DNA from: an uncultured Hyphomonas sp. | Lineage (GTDB): Bacteria; Pseudomonadota; Alphaproteobacteria; Caulobacterales; Hyphomonadaceae | DNA length: 64,000 bases | Direction of reading: 5' to 3' | NCBI RefSeq assembly: GCF_963678875.1 | Contig: NZ_OY787456.1 | Location: 1,302,001 to 1,366,000 of the forward strand | Shown: one piece after another, positions 15,863 through 23,281 of the stretch | How the letters are laid out: each line of letters opens with the position of its first letter | How positions within the stretch are numbered: the stretch's first letter is position 1 | Translations under genes and position numbers: made by a program | Notes under the pieces: model-generated | What the model was told of the DNA's origin: nothing | What the model saw: only the letters and a program-made list of their open reading frames with translations | Database searches by the model: none

Positions 15863-17680
15863 TCAGGAATTCCGCATCGCGTTCCTCCATGACTTCAGCC
15901 AGCCTTCGATCGCATAATAGATCAGGATCATTCGCCCGGCCGGATGTGTCAGGAACTGGTCCTCCGTGAGGAATGCTTCCACATCCTTCCGCGTGACGAT
16001 GCCATGAGACACGAGTTCGCCATCCGCGAGCGCGTCCAGGAGGAGGGATCGGTTTGCGCGCAGCTGGTCGACAAAATACCTTGTCGCTTCGCCCTTGGTC
16101 ATCCGAAGACGGACAAGATCCGGAATCCTGCCTTCAAAAGCCTTCCGGACAAGCCCGCGACTGACGCCTCCCAGCGACAGGAGATAGGTCGGCAGGCGGA
16201 GGCAAAGTTCCATGATGGGTTGTGACATAAGGGGGTGAACGAGGTCTCTGGCATCCGGCTGGAAGAGGCGCTCCTGAACCTGCATCATGTGCAATAGCCC
16301 GCTGACCTGGTCGAACTTTCCAGGTGGCAGGCGGCCAGATTGGTATGCCCAGGCTGGCAGCGCATAGGCCGGATCGAACTGGTCGTGCGCGCAGGCGTTC
16401 AGGACCGTCCGGCGCGCGTCGATGCCTGCGATCAGGGGAGACCGCCGGGAGGCTCCGAGCAGGGAGGGGAGCGTTTCCCGCATCACTTGCCAGATCGAAT
16501 GGTTAGAAAGCCGCGCAGCATTCGCGAGTTCCTGAAGGCTGCCCGCCCCAAAGCCGTACCGGCGGACATGATCGGCAAAGCCGAACGGCGTGTGCGCCGC
16601 ATGGAAGAGATGGTCACCGCCCTGGCCGGTGAGATAGGTTCGGCGGGTGTCGCCGGAGGCTTCGGCAAGCCTTGTATTGAAATCCCGGGCAAGGAACTGG
16701 CGGTAGGGCCTTGCTGAGAGTGGATGAAGATCCGGTGCGGGCAGTTGCACGGATGGCGTGAAGCGGACTTCGGCAAGATCGGCGCCGAGATAGGCGGCGG
16801 TCGCTCTCGCAAAGGCGATTTCCGGCGGGTCGCCGGACTCGATCACATGGTGGACGGCAAGAACCGGCGGAGCCGCATCGCTCCGGGAGAGGCAAGACAG
16901 CACAATCGAGGAGTCGAGACCGCCGGAAAGGTCGACGGCTGGAGCGGTCAGGCAGCTACCCCAAGCAGAGACCGCCTGTTCGATCGTTTCCCGGAGCAGG
17001 TTTGCCGCCGTACCAGGATCCGGCTCCAGGACGTCCTGCGCGAATGCGCGGGGATCCCAGATTGTGTCCGGCGGTTGCAGCGGCGGCCGCGTCATCAGGC
17101 TCTGGCCACCGAGAAGTTCTCTCACTTCATTGAGACCGGTCTCGCCATTCTGGATCTTGTCATAGGCCATCAGTGCCGTGATGAAACGGAGGTTGAGGCT
17201 GAACTGCCCCCGGTCCACGAAGGGGCAGAGTTCAAGATGGGAGCAGGTAAAAGTGACGCCATCTTCCGTCCAGTAGAAGCAGGGAATGGAGGCGACTGGA
17301 TCGGTATAGATGGCGAGATCGTCACCCGTCCGGACGAAAGCGACATAGCCGCCCCAGTAATCCCGGTAGATTGTGCGCCCGCAGGAATCGAGGAGCGAGG
17401 TGGCCGCGGCGTGCCGGATCTCCTTGAGCCGTTTATTCCCCCGCTTCGGAAAAAGCGTACCGAAGACGGCGCCGCCGAGCTGGCCGTCAGAACGGCGGAC
17501 TGCAATGAAGGGAGACTCTGTCCCGCGAGGTTCGCTCAGATCGGCGAGCAGAAAGCCCGGCGCTTCGAGGCAGGACGATGGATCCGTTCGCGCTTCCAGT
17601 TTCGCTTTCGTCCTTGCTGCCAGATTGCCTGCAGCCTCATTCCCCGGATCCCAGCTCATGGCGAAGAAGGCCGATGGCAT
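15863..17680 (-). CDS. Lasso peptide macrolactam synthetase (asparagine synthase-like, C protein)
   Basis: 605 residues of asparagine-synthetase-B type. An N-terminal glutaminase-like half lacks the catalytic Cys2 (starts MPSAFFAMSWDPG); a C-terminal ATP-pyrophosphatase domain carries the P-loop DLSGGLDSSIVLS near residue 250, and TYLTGQGGDHLF. In lasso pathways this enzyme adenylates the Asp/Glu side chain and closes the isopeptide bond with the core Gly1. It starts 11 bp after the stop of the leader-peptidase gene and is last in the A-B-C order. Start at 17680 fits the family length. Confidence 0.9.
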   Translation of the reverse strand: MPSAFFAMSWDPGNEAAGNLAARTKAKLEARTDPSSCLEAPGFLLADLSEPRGTESPFIAVRRSDGQLGGAVFGTLFPKRGNKRLKEIRHAAATSLLDSCGRTIYRDYWGGYVAFVRTGDDLAIYTDPVASIPCFYWTEDGVTFTCSHLELCPFVDRGQFSLNLRFITALMAYDKIQNGETGLNEVRELLGGQSLMTRPPLQPPDTIWDPRAFAQDVLEPDPGTAANLLRETIEQAVSAWGSCLTAPAVDLSGGLDSSIVLSCLSRSDAAPPVLAVHHVIESGDPPEIAFARATAAYLGADLAEVRFTPSVQLPAPDLHPLSARPYRQFLARDFNTRLAEASGDTRRTYLTGQGGDHLFHAAHTPFGFADHVRRYGFGAGSLQELANAARLSNHSIWQVMRETLPSLLGASRRSPLIAGIDARRTVLNACAHDQFDPAYALPAWAYQSGRLPPGKFDQVSGLLHMMQVQERLFQPDARDLVHPLMSQPIMELCLRLPTYLLSLGGVSRGLVRKAFEGRIPDLVRLRMTKGEATRYFVDQLRANRSLLLDALADGELVSHGIVTRKDVEAFLTEDQFLTHPAGRMILIYYAIEGWLKSWRNAMRNS

Positions 17681-17691
17681 GCGCTGTCTCC

Positions 17692-18384
17692 TCAGATCGA
17701 CAGGATGGGCGTGAATGCCGCCACATGTTCGAGATGGTCATTGAGGACGGCGCCTTCATATTCGACCCAGCAATGGGCGCCGAAGGGCGCGAGCCGGACA
17801 CCGAACGTCCATGTGGAGGCAATGCCCCGGTCCGCCAGGAAGCGCATCAGGAACAGGCTGCGAAAGAGGCAGGCGTCCTGTGTCGTGAAAAGGAAGGGAG
17901 AGACGGTCAGAAACCGGGCTGTCAGCCTTGTGACCTCTTCCAGGTCTGTGGCGTTTCCGGTGGGAACATGTTCTTTCCAGCGCCGTGCGTTCGCCAGGAC
18001 GCCTTTCAAGGAGCGGGTCCGTTTCAGCGTCCAGCTGCGGGCGAGGGCGGTCATCATTCCGGGCCATGCGTATGAGCCTGTCGTTCCGGTCATGGCGCAC
18101 GCCTCCTCGAAACGGGACTGTTGCGGGACAGGGGACGAGCAGGGCGCGAGGGCGTGGCCGCCCGGAGATAGTGGAATGAGCAATCCCGTACTCAGCAGGT
18201 TCTCTGCGAATTTCCCGGCGCTGCAGGAAAGCTGGCCGGACCGGTCGGCGGCCAGGATTTCTGAAAAATATCCGGCGGTTTGTCCGACAAAGGCAAAATA
18301 CCGGTCCTTGCCAGCATCGAGGAACACATAGGCCTTGTCGGCGGCGCAGAAAGAGTGGTCCGGGGCGAGGTGGAAGGCAGGCAA
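17692..18384 (-). CDS. Lasso peptide RRE-leader peptidase fusion (B protein)
   Basis: 230 residues from TTG 18384, which follows AAGGA by 8 nt and starts in family sequence (PAFHLAPDHSFCAADKAYVF); the ATG at 18582 in the same frame lies inside the precursor gene and is rejected. Residues 1-75 are a PqqD-like RRE that binds the leader. Residues 90-230 are the transglutaminase-like protease with Cys in TQDACLFRSLF, His in GAHCWVEYEG and Asp in AVLNDHLEH. It releases the core from the leader. It lies 88 bp downstream of the precursor. Confidence 0.87.
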   Translation of the reverse strand: MPAFHLAPDHSFCAADKAYVFLDAGKDRYFAFVGQTAGYFSEILAADRSGQLSCSAGKFAENLLSTGLLIPLSPGGHALAPCSSPVPQQSRFEEACAMTGTTGSYAWPGMMTALARSWTLKRTRSLKGVLANARRWKEHVPTGNATDLEEVTRLTARFLTVSPFLFTTQDACLFRSLFLMRFLADRGIASTWTFGVRLAPFGAHCWVEYEGAVLNDHLEHVAAFTPILSI

Positions 18385-18472
18385 GGCGCGGATCCTTGAA
18401 TGGGAAGGCAGCGGGCACTGGCAGAAAGCGAGGGCGCATCGCTGCGCCCTTGCTCTTCTTGCAGGGCGCCTC

Positions 18473-18616
18473 TCAGCCGACAGACTGGCGGGAATTCTGC
18501 GAGCCGGCGATTTCGGCAGGCAGGTTGAATTCGCCCTTGGTTTCAGACGAGACCGAACCGAGCTCGATCGGCTCAAATTCATCCTGGGGCTGACGGTTTT
18601 CGTTCGTCGGGGTCAT
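18473..18616 (-). CDS. Lasso peptide precursor (A)
   Basis: A 47-codon gene starting at 18616. The leader MTPTNENRQPQDEFEPIELG continues SVSSETK and ends in the diagnostic Thr at -2; the core begins GEFNLPAE and ends IAGSQNSRQSVG (20 residues). Gly1 and Glu8 give an 8-residue macrolactam ring with a 12-residue tail. The leader pattern P-x3-G-x3-S-x-E-T-x-G is like that of astexin-type alphaproteobacterial precursors. GGAAAGG precedes the ATG. The A-B-C order on one strand confirms the assignment. The bulky plug residues are not obvious. Confidence 0.87.
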   Translation of the reverse strand: MTPTNENRQPQDEFEPIELGSVSSETKGEFNLPAEIAGSQNSRQSVG

Positions 18617-18666
18617 TGTCTTTTCCTTTCCGTTTTGAAGATGCCGTCACAAACAACGGCAGGTAG

Positions 18667-18695
18667 AATATTGAATCTAGAAATAGTTGAGTCAA
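18667..18695 (-). promoter_or_regulatory. Probable promoter of the lasso operon
   Basis: TTGACT (18695-18690), a 17-bp spacer and AATATT (18672-18667) lie about 50 bp upstream of the precursor ATG. Between the -10 and the gene, TGCCGT-N8-ACGGCA (a 20-bp dyad) could be an operator or a leader hairpin. Confidence 0.5.
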
Positions 18696-18793
18696 CGCGG
18701 GGAAACATTAAAAAATGTATAGAAACAAGGTGTTGTGCAAGGATGCCGGCTGCGCCCCTCGTGGCGAGGAACGCTTGACGAATTGCACATGCG

Positions 18794-18812
18794 TCGGGGG
18801 CAATGCCCCCGA
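18794..18812 (-). terminator. Strong GC hairpin after the TPR/LicD gene
   Basis: TCGGGGGC-AAT-GCCCCCGA, an 8-bp perfect stem with a 3-nt loop, begins 2 bp after the stop of the minus-strand TPR/LicD gene. The following bases are not T-rich. It probably separates that gene from the lasso operon, so the two need separate promoters. Confidence 0.5.
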
Positions 18813-18814
18813 AC

Positions 18815-20074
18815 TCAGGTCTGCCGCTTGATGGCAGGAATGGTGTGGCCCGTTACTTCGCGGGGCATGAAGCCTGATTCCGGCAGGTCCATTTGCGGCA
18901 TTTGCCGCAGGAGTGAGTTTGCTTTTTCCGGGTTTCCGGCGAGCAGGCAACTGCGTGCCCGCGCCAGGGCCAGATAGGCGATGGCATTGGGGCTGGTGCC
19001 GGCAAGCGCCGGGGAACTGAGGGCAGAGGCAAAGCCCGGATCCGGAACGCGCCAGCTTGGGCCATAACATTCAGTGAGATAGGTCTCTGCGGGATCGGGG
19101 ATACGGAAATCATGCTCGCCCAGCCGCATATTCCGGAGCCGGAAGGGTGTATGGCACCACTGAATGTCACCCGGCAGGCGGGAAAAGCCGCACACCATGC
19201 CGCATGGAGTCCGGTCGAACAAAAAAATGTCGGCGGCGACACCTTCCAATGTCAGGCCGACATACCGGTCGCCCGGCCTTGCTGCATGGGGGAGTATCAG
19301 TTGCGGATGGGTTCGTATGAAATCGATCGGGTCCCTGCCAGCCGCATCGCCGCGCAGGAGACCAATGTCTATATCGCGGTCGTGCGCCAGGAGGCCGCCG
19401 GACCGGAAAAGGCCGAGCAGCGTGCCAGCGACGAGGAACGGCCTGAACCCTTCTGCTTCGAGCAGGGTCCAGAGGGTCAGGAGGACCTCCATGGCAGAGC
19501 CTGGCTCAAACACGGATCTGCCCGATGCTGGCGGGTTGGGCTGTATGTGCGGCAGAGCGAGGGATTGATGATATGCGGCGGGTTCAAACTGGCCCATTGC
19601 ATAATAAGTTCCGGCAATCAGAGCGTGGGCCTGTGATTCATCGTCAAAGGCGCAGAAATGCGCACGAAGGAGCTGGAGTGCCTGCTGGCACCGTTCTGCA
19701 CAAACCAGGGCACGAGCAGTGTTCCGAAGACTCCTCGGGGAAGGTCGACGCGACTGACAAAATGAGAGGAGAAGGTCTGCCGCCTGATGAATGGCGCGGC
19801 GCCGTTCTGTCTCGTCAGATGTCAGGTCTGCAATCGCCTGCCAGGACGCCCAGGCGCCGGGATCAAGTGCGACGGCTTGCCGGAACACTGCGGTCGCAGG
19901 GGTGGGTTGGCCGAGCGCGTGCAGGCACAGGCCGATGCCGTGTAGCGCTGCCACATTGCAGGGGTCGCTCCCAAGGACATGCGCAAATACCTGATGGGCG
20001 GCTTCAGCGTTACCGTGCCTGAAGAGCACGCTTGCCTGAGCAATGTCTCTGTCATGGGATTCCGGCATGATCAC
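18815..20074 (-). CDS. TPR protein with LicD-like nucleotidyl/phosphotransferase domain
   Basis: 419 residues. The N-terminal half is a row of TPR-like helices (ARALVCAERCQQALQLLRAH and GTYYAMGQFEPAAYHQSLAL). Residues 200-350 carry the LicD/fukutin-type signature VAGTLLGLFRSGGLLAHDRD then IDIGL, the metal-binding DxD of phosphocholine-type transferases. LicD proteins move phospho-alcohols onto glycans. It is upstream of the lasso precursor on the same strand and divergent from luxR, so a role in decorating the peptide or a surface glycan is possible but unproven. No signal peptide. Confidence 0.75.
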   Translation of the reverse strand: MIMPESHDRDIAQASVLFRHGNAEAAHQVFAHVLGSDPCNVAALHGIGLCLHALGQPTPATAVFRQAVALDPGAWASWQAIADLTSDETERRRAIHQAADLLLSFCQSRRPSPRSLRNTARALVCAERCQQALQLLRAHFCAFDDESQAHALIAGTYYAMGQFEPAAYHQSLALPHIQPNPPASGRSVFEPGSAMEVLLTLWTLLEAEGFRPFLVAGTLLGLFRSGGLLAHDRDIDIGLLRGDAAGRDPIDFIRTHPQLILPHAARPGDRYVGLTLEGVAADIFLFDRTPCGMVCGFSRLPGDIQWCHTPFRLRNMRLGEHDFRIPDPAETYLTECYGPSWRVPDPGFASALSSPALAGTSPNAIAYLALARARSCLLAGNPEKANSLLRQMPQMDLPESGFMPREVTGHTIPAIKRQT

Positions 20075-20140
20075 GTTCTCGCAGATGAAAACTGATGAGA
20101 GGCAGGGCGAGTAATCCTTGCCATCCTGCGCAAGAAAATA

Positions 20141-20187
20141 TTAAACCACAAGGAGCATTAACTTTCAATAAAAAGTAGTGTTTAATC
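20141..20187. promoter_or_regulatory. AT-rich dyad between the TPR/LicD gene and luxR
   Basis: ATTAAAC (20141-20147) is repeated inverted as GTTTAAT (20181-20187) in the most AT-rich part of the 244-bp divergent region. It is a reasonable site for promoters of both genes and for a regulator. No canonical lux box is recognised. Confidence 0.3.
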
Positions 20188-20318
20188 CCGGATTTTCGGG
20201 AGAGCGCGGAGAAAGACAGGCCGCACAAGAAGCGTGTCCGGACTGGCCAGAGGGGCAAGAGGAGGCGCCCGGTCGGCACCGGCAAAGTTGAACTCGAATT
20301 ATTCGGAGACAGCAGGCC

Positions 20319-21047
20319 ATGAGCAATTATGATGGCGCAGCGGTTCTGGAAGCCATCCGCGACATTCAGGCAACCACGACGGACGCTGACGCTATCGAAC
20401 GGCTTGCCAGGTTCAGCGAAACCTACGGCTTCAGCCGGATCTATCTTGGTCAGCTTGTCAATCCTCTGAAAGTTCCGCTCAAGGATATTCTTTATCTCTC
20501 GAACTGGCCGGAGGAGTTGAAGGCAAGGCGGCGGAGCCGCCTCGCCATTCTGCATGACCCGATCGCGCTGTGTGCCATCCGGTCGAGGCGGCCGTTTAGC
20601 TGGGCCGAAGCGCATGCCCACGCGTCACGGATTGGACGCATGGTCGTCGATATGGTGCACGATTATGGCATCACCGACGGAATGATGTTTCCGATGCACG
20701 CTCTTGCCAGCATATCGGGCGGTGTCTCGCTCGGCGGTGAAAAGATGCCGGACCTTTCCCGTACCCAGATTGCTGAACTCGAGATCGTCTGCCAGGCGGC
20801 CTATTACCACCTGGAAGAGCTGATGGGCCCGTTTCCTTACCAGAAACTGGCGGAACTCTCACCAAGGGAAGCCGAATGCGTCCAGTTCGCCGCAGCGGGC
20901 AAGTCGAACTGGGAGATCGCGCATATTCTCGGGATCCGGGAAGACACTGTGAAGAAGACGTTGCAACGCGCTTGCCGGAAACTGGATGCGGTCAACCGCG
21001 CGCATCTCGTCTCCTCAGCTATCGCGCATGGCCAGATCTTTCCCTGA
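20319..21047 (+). CDS. LuxR-type quorum-sensing regulator with altered ligand pocket
   Basis: 242 residues: N-terminal autoinducer-binding domain (about 15-160) and C-terminal GerE HTH (LSPREAECVQFAAAGKSNWE, then IAHILGIREDTVKKTL). By alignment to TraR, Asp70-Pro71 (HDPI), Trp85 (PFSW) and Gly113 (ITDG) are kept, but the usual Trp57 and Tyr61 positions read Leu and Arg in PEELKARRRSRLAIL. Those two contact the homoserine lactone, so the ligand may be unusual. It sits 79 bp upstream of luxI on the same strand. Confidence 0.85.
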   Translation: MSNYDGAAVLEAIRDIQATTTDADAIERLARFSETYGFSRIYLGQLVNPLKVPLKDILYLSNWPEELKARRRSRLAILHDPIALCAIRSRRPFSWAEAHAHASRIGRMVVDMVHDYGITDGMMFPMHALASISGGVSLGGEKMPDLSRTQIAELEIVCQAAYYHLEELMGPFPYQKLAELSPREAECVQFAAAGKSNWEIAHILGIREDTVKKTLQRACRKLDAVNRAHLVSSAIAHGQIFP

Positions 21048-21070
21048 CAAGCCCCCTTATGTGGACATGA

Positions 21071-21086
21071 CGGCAAGGTCGTGCCG
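21071..21086. promoter_or_regulatory. Dyad upstream of luxI
   Basis: CGGCA-N6-TGCCG lies between luxR and luxI, about 40 bp before the luxI ATG, the place where a LuxR-family operator would be expected. The half-sites differ from the classic lux box, so the assignment is tentative. Confidence 0.35.
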
Positions 21087-21126
21087 CCCCATCCTCTGCT
21101 CGCAACCAGGCGCAGCAGGAGGTTCC

Positions 21127-21765
21127 ATGTTCAAGATCATCACGCCAGACAATCGGGAGGAACACCGCGATCTCATTCATGCGATGCATGAGATGCGCTA
21201 CCGGATCGTCGTCGAAGAATGGGGCTGGCATATCCCCGGCATCCGGGATGGCTATGACAAGGACCAGTTCGACACCGACGAGACAGTCTATGTCCTGGTC
21301 CTTTCCCGCGATGGCAGTGTGCTGGCATCGTCCCGGATCAATCCGACGACCCGCCCGCACATGATGAGTGAACTTTTCGTCGATTATTGTGATCTCCAGC
21401 CCTATCCGGTCGGCGCGGACGTCTGGGAATGCTCCCGTTTCGTCACGGATCGCAAGCGAATGCGAGACCCGGTAGAGGATTTCCGGACAAGGTGCCGCCT
21501 GGGGCTGGGGCTCACCATCTGGTGTCTCGATCACGGTGTTTCCCGCCTCAGCTGGCTCACCCACCAGAAATTCTACAATCTCGTCCAGCGAGTGTGGTCG
21601 ACCGAGCCGCTTGGACTCCCGCGAAGGGATGGGGATGACTGGGCCTGGATTCCGGCGGTGTCCATGATCGACAAAGCAACGCTCGACCGCCAGATGGACC
21701 GGTACCGGGACGCAGAAGCAATAGTCGCGGAATACCTCGCACCAAAGCTTAGGGCCTCGGCATGA
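21127..21765 (+). CDS. Acyl-homoserine-lactone synthase, LuxI family
   Basis: 212 residues from ATG 21127, preceded by AGGAGG. It makes an N-acyl-homoserine lactone from SAM and an acyl donor. Conserved residues are visible: Arg in RYRIVVEEWGW, Asp pair in YDKDQFDTDE, Arg in ASSRINPT, and the Glu-x2-Arg block VWECSRFVTD. The usual Phe28 is Val here. The stop overlaps the PhyH start by 4 bp. The acyl chain cannot be inferred. Confidence 0.88.
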   Translation: MFKIITPDNREEHRDLIHAMHEMRYRIVVEEWGWHIPGIRDGYDKDQFDTDETVYVLVLSRDGSVLASSRINPTTRPHMMSELFVDYCDLQPYPVGADVWECSRFVTDRKRMRDPVEDFRTRCRLGLGLTIWCLDHGVSRLSWLTHQKFYNLVQRVWSTEPLGLPRRDGDDWAWIPAVSMIDKATLDRQMDRYRDAEAIVAEYLAPKLRASA

Positions 21766-22775
21766 AACAGGGGCGATCTGAAACCGTTTCCGCGGGGGAT
21801 ATCGAGACTTTCGAACGCGACGGCGTCGTCTGTCTGAGGAATGTCCTGAGTCCGGACGAAGTCGAACACCTCCGAAAGGCCGTACGCAAGCAGATGGACC
21901 AGCTGGGAAAGTCTGCAACCGGTTATGACTTCGAGGCGCTCGCCCGGCAGGTCTGGGACAAGTCCGAGCCAATCGAAACTGGTGCCGCGAACCGGTTCGA
22001 CATGCAGGCGATGAAGGACTTGGTACGTGGTGATGTGGAAGCCCGGCCGCTTGTGGAAGGGGGTGAAGGAAAAGGAGAGGGACTCTTCTTCTATGATGTT
22101 GCGGCCTGGAAGTGGGACAAAGGTGTGCGCAAGGTGGCCTTCGACTCAGGCCTGCCCGGAATTGCAACTGAGCTGCTTGGTGCGAGCTATCTGAATTTCT
22201 GGGAAGACACAACATTTGTGAAAGCTCCGCATACACGCCAGAAGACGGCGTTTCATCAGGACCTTGCCTATTTCCAGATTGAGGGTGAGCAGTGCGTTGT
22301 GGTCTGGATCCCCCTTGATCCCGTGTCACTTGAAAATGGCGCCATGCAGTATGTCCGTGGGTCTCACAAATGGGGCGAGACCTATGCGCCAAACGTCTTC
22401 ATATCCCGGACGTCGTTTCGCTCTTCACCGGAGAAGATATGTCCGGACATCGAGGCTGAGCCCGCCATGTACGACATCGTCAGTTTCGATGTGGAGCCTG
22501 GCGATGTCATCATTCACCACGTCATGACGGTGCACGGGGCCGGAGGTAACCCGTCCGGAAATTGGCGCAGGGCTATGTCCCTTCGCTATTGCGGAGACAC
22601 TGTTCGTTATTTTGATCGCGATGGAGCGATCCCGCAAGTTGGTGTGTCTCATGATCTCGGGCGAGGCGACAGGTTATTCTCGTCTGACTATCCTATCGTT
22701 TGGCCGAAGCCTTGGCCGGGTGTTTCACTTGCGGACTTGTATGATCGCTCTGGACCTGAGACGGAACTGGATTAG
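21762..22775 (+). CDS. Phytanoyl-CoA dioxygenase (PhyH) family oxygenase
   Basis: 337 residues; Fe(II)/2-oxoglutarate oxygenase with the HxD motif in TAFHQDLAYFQ and the distal His in IIHHVMTVHGAGGN, followed by the 2-oxoglutarate-binding Arg in WRRAMSLRY. Translationally coupled to luxI. A PhyH gene next to luxI recurs in sphingomonad-like alphaproteobacteria, which suggests hydroxylation of the signal or its fatty-acyl precursor; the reaction itself is inference. Confidence 0.85.
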   Translation: MKQGRSETVSAGDIETFERDGVVCLRNVLSPDEVEHLRKAVRKQMDQLGKSATGYDFEALARQVWDKSEPIETGAANRFDMQAMKDLVRGDVEARPLVEGGEGKGEGLFFYDVAAWKWDKGVRKVAFDSGLPGIATELLGASYLNFWEDTTFVKAPHTRQKTAFHQDLAYFQIEGEQCVVVWIPLDPVSLENGAMQYVRGSHKWGETYAPNVFISRTSFRSSPEKICPDIEAEPAMYDIVSFDVEPGDVIIHHVMTVHGAGGNPSGNWRRAMSLRYCGDTVRYFDRDGAIPQVGVSHDLGRGDRLFSSDYPIVWPKPWPGVSLADLYDRSGPETELD

Positions 22776-23123
22776 GGAAACTTCTCGTTCCGTAATGTCG
22801 ATCTGGACTTCTGCATGCGTTTGTTCGTTCAAAGTTCCCTGAAGAACGAAGACATCAGACTTGTTCGCTGGAGGATCCCCTGCATTAATTCCGGTGTCGT
22901 TCCGTATAGTGAATTTTATCGATGCAGCTGAGGGCCGGAAGCGCCGTGCCCTGCGTCGGCTGGTTCGAAACAAGTTCTGGACGAATATGCATAGCTGATT
23001 GGCGCGCAACTGGCGCGTAAATACCCGGTTTTGCCGTCATTTTCTGTCATTCAGTGATAGTGAAAAAGCTCTACATCCCTGTAATTGCTAAATTTGTTGA
23101 TAGGCGTATTTTCCTTTCCCATT
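22776..23123. other. Gene-free island end
   Basis: No convincing gene. The longest frames are short, out of line with codon use and lack ribosome sites. The sequence becomes AT-rich towards 23,100, as is common at the ends of integrated elements, and runs straight into the tRNA-Thr fragment. No integrase frame is recognised. Confidence 0.45.
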
Positions 23124-23168
23124 TTTGTAATCAGAGGGTCGCGGGTTCGAGTCCTGCAGCCGGCACCA
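23124..23168 (+). other. 3' fragment of tRNA-Thr(TGT), candidate attachment site
   Basis: Forty-five bases match the 3' half of tRNA-Thr: anticodon loop TTTGTAA, stem strand TCAGA, T arm GCGGG-TTCGAGT-CCTGC, acceptor AGCCGGC, discriminator A and CCA. No D arm or 5' acceptor strand precedes it. It starts at tRNA position 32, as the tRNA-Val piece does. With the 3' end pointing right, the sequence to the left is the inserted DNA and the chromosome resumes to the right. Confidence 0.8.
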
Positions 23169-23281
23169 TGTAGGGCTTTTCCGGCATACTGAGTCCAAAT
23201 ACCCCAGCGCCTGCGCCAGAGTATTGCGCTGGCGTCATCTTGCCTGTGTAGTTGTTCGCTTGAAGGGGAGAGGTGACGAGT

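Noticed and set aside
16724..18331. 535-codon plus-strand frame across the lasso genes
   Set aside because: Antisense to the cyclase and peptidase, whose motifs are unmistakable; no domain in the shadow.
17756..18439. ATG-started 227-codon frame as the lasso B protein
   Set aside because: It is in the wrong frame; the frame with the RRE and Cys-His-Asp protease motifs starts at TTG 18384.
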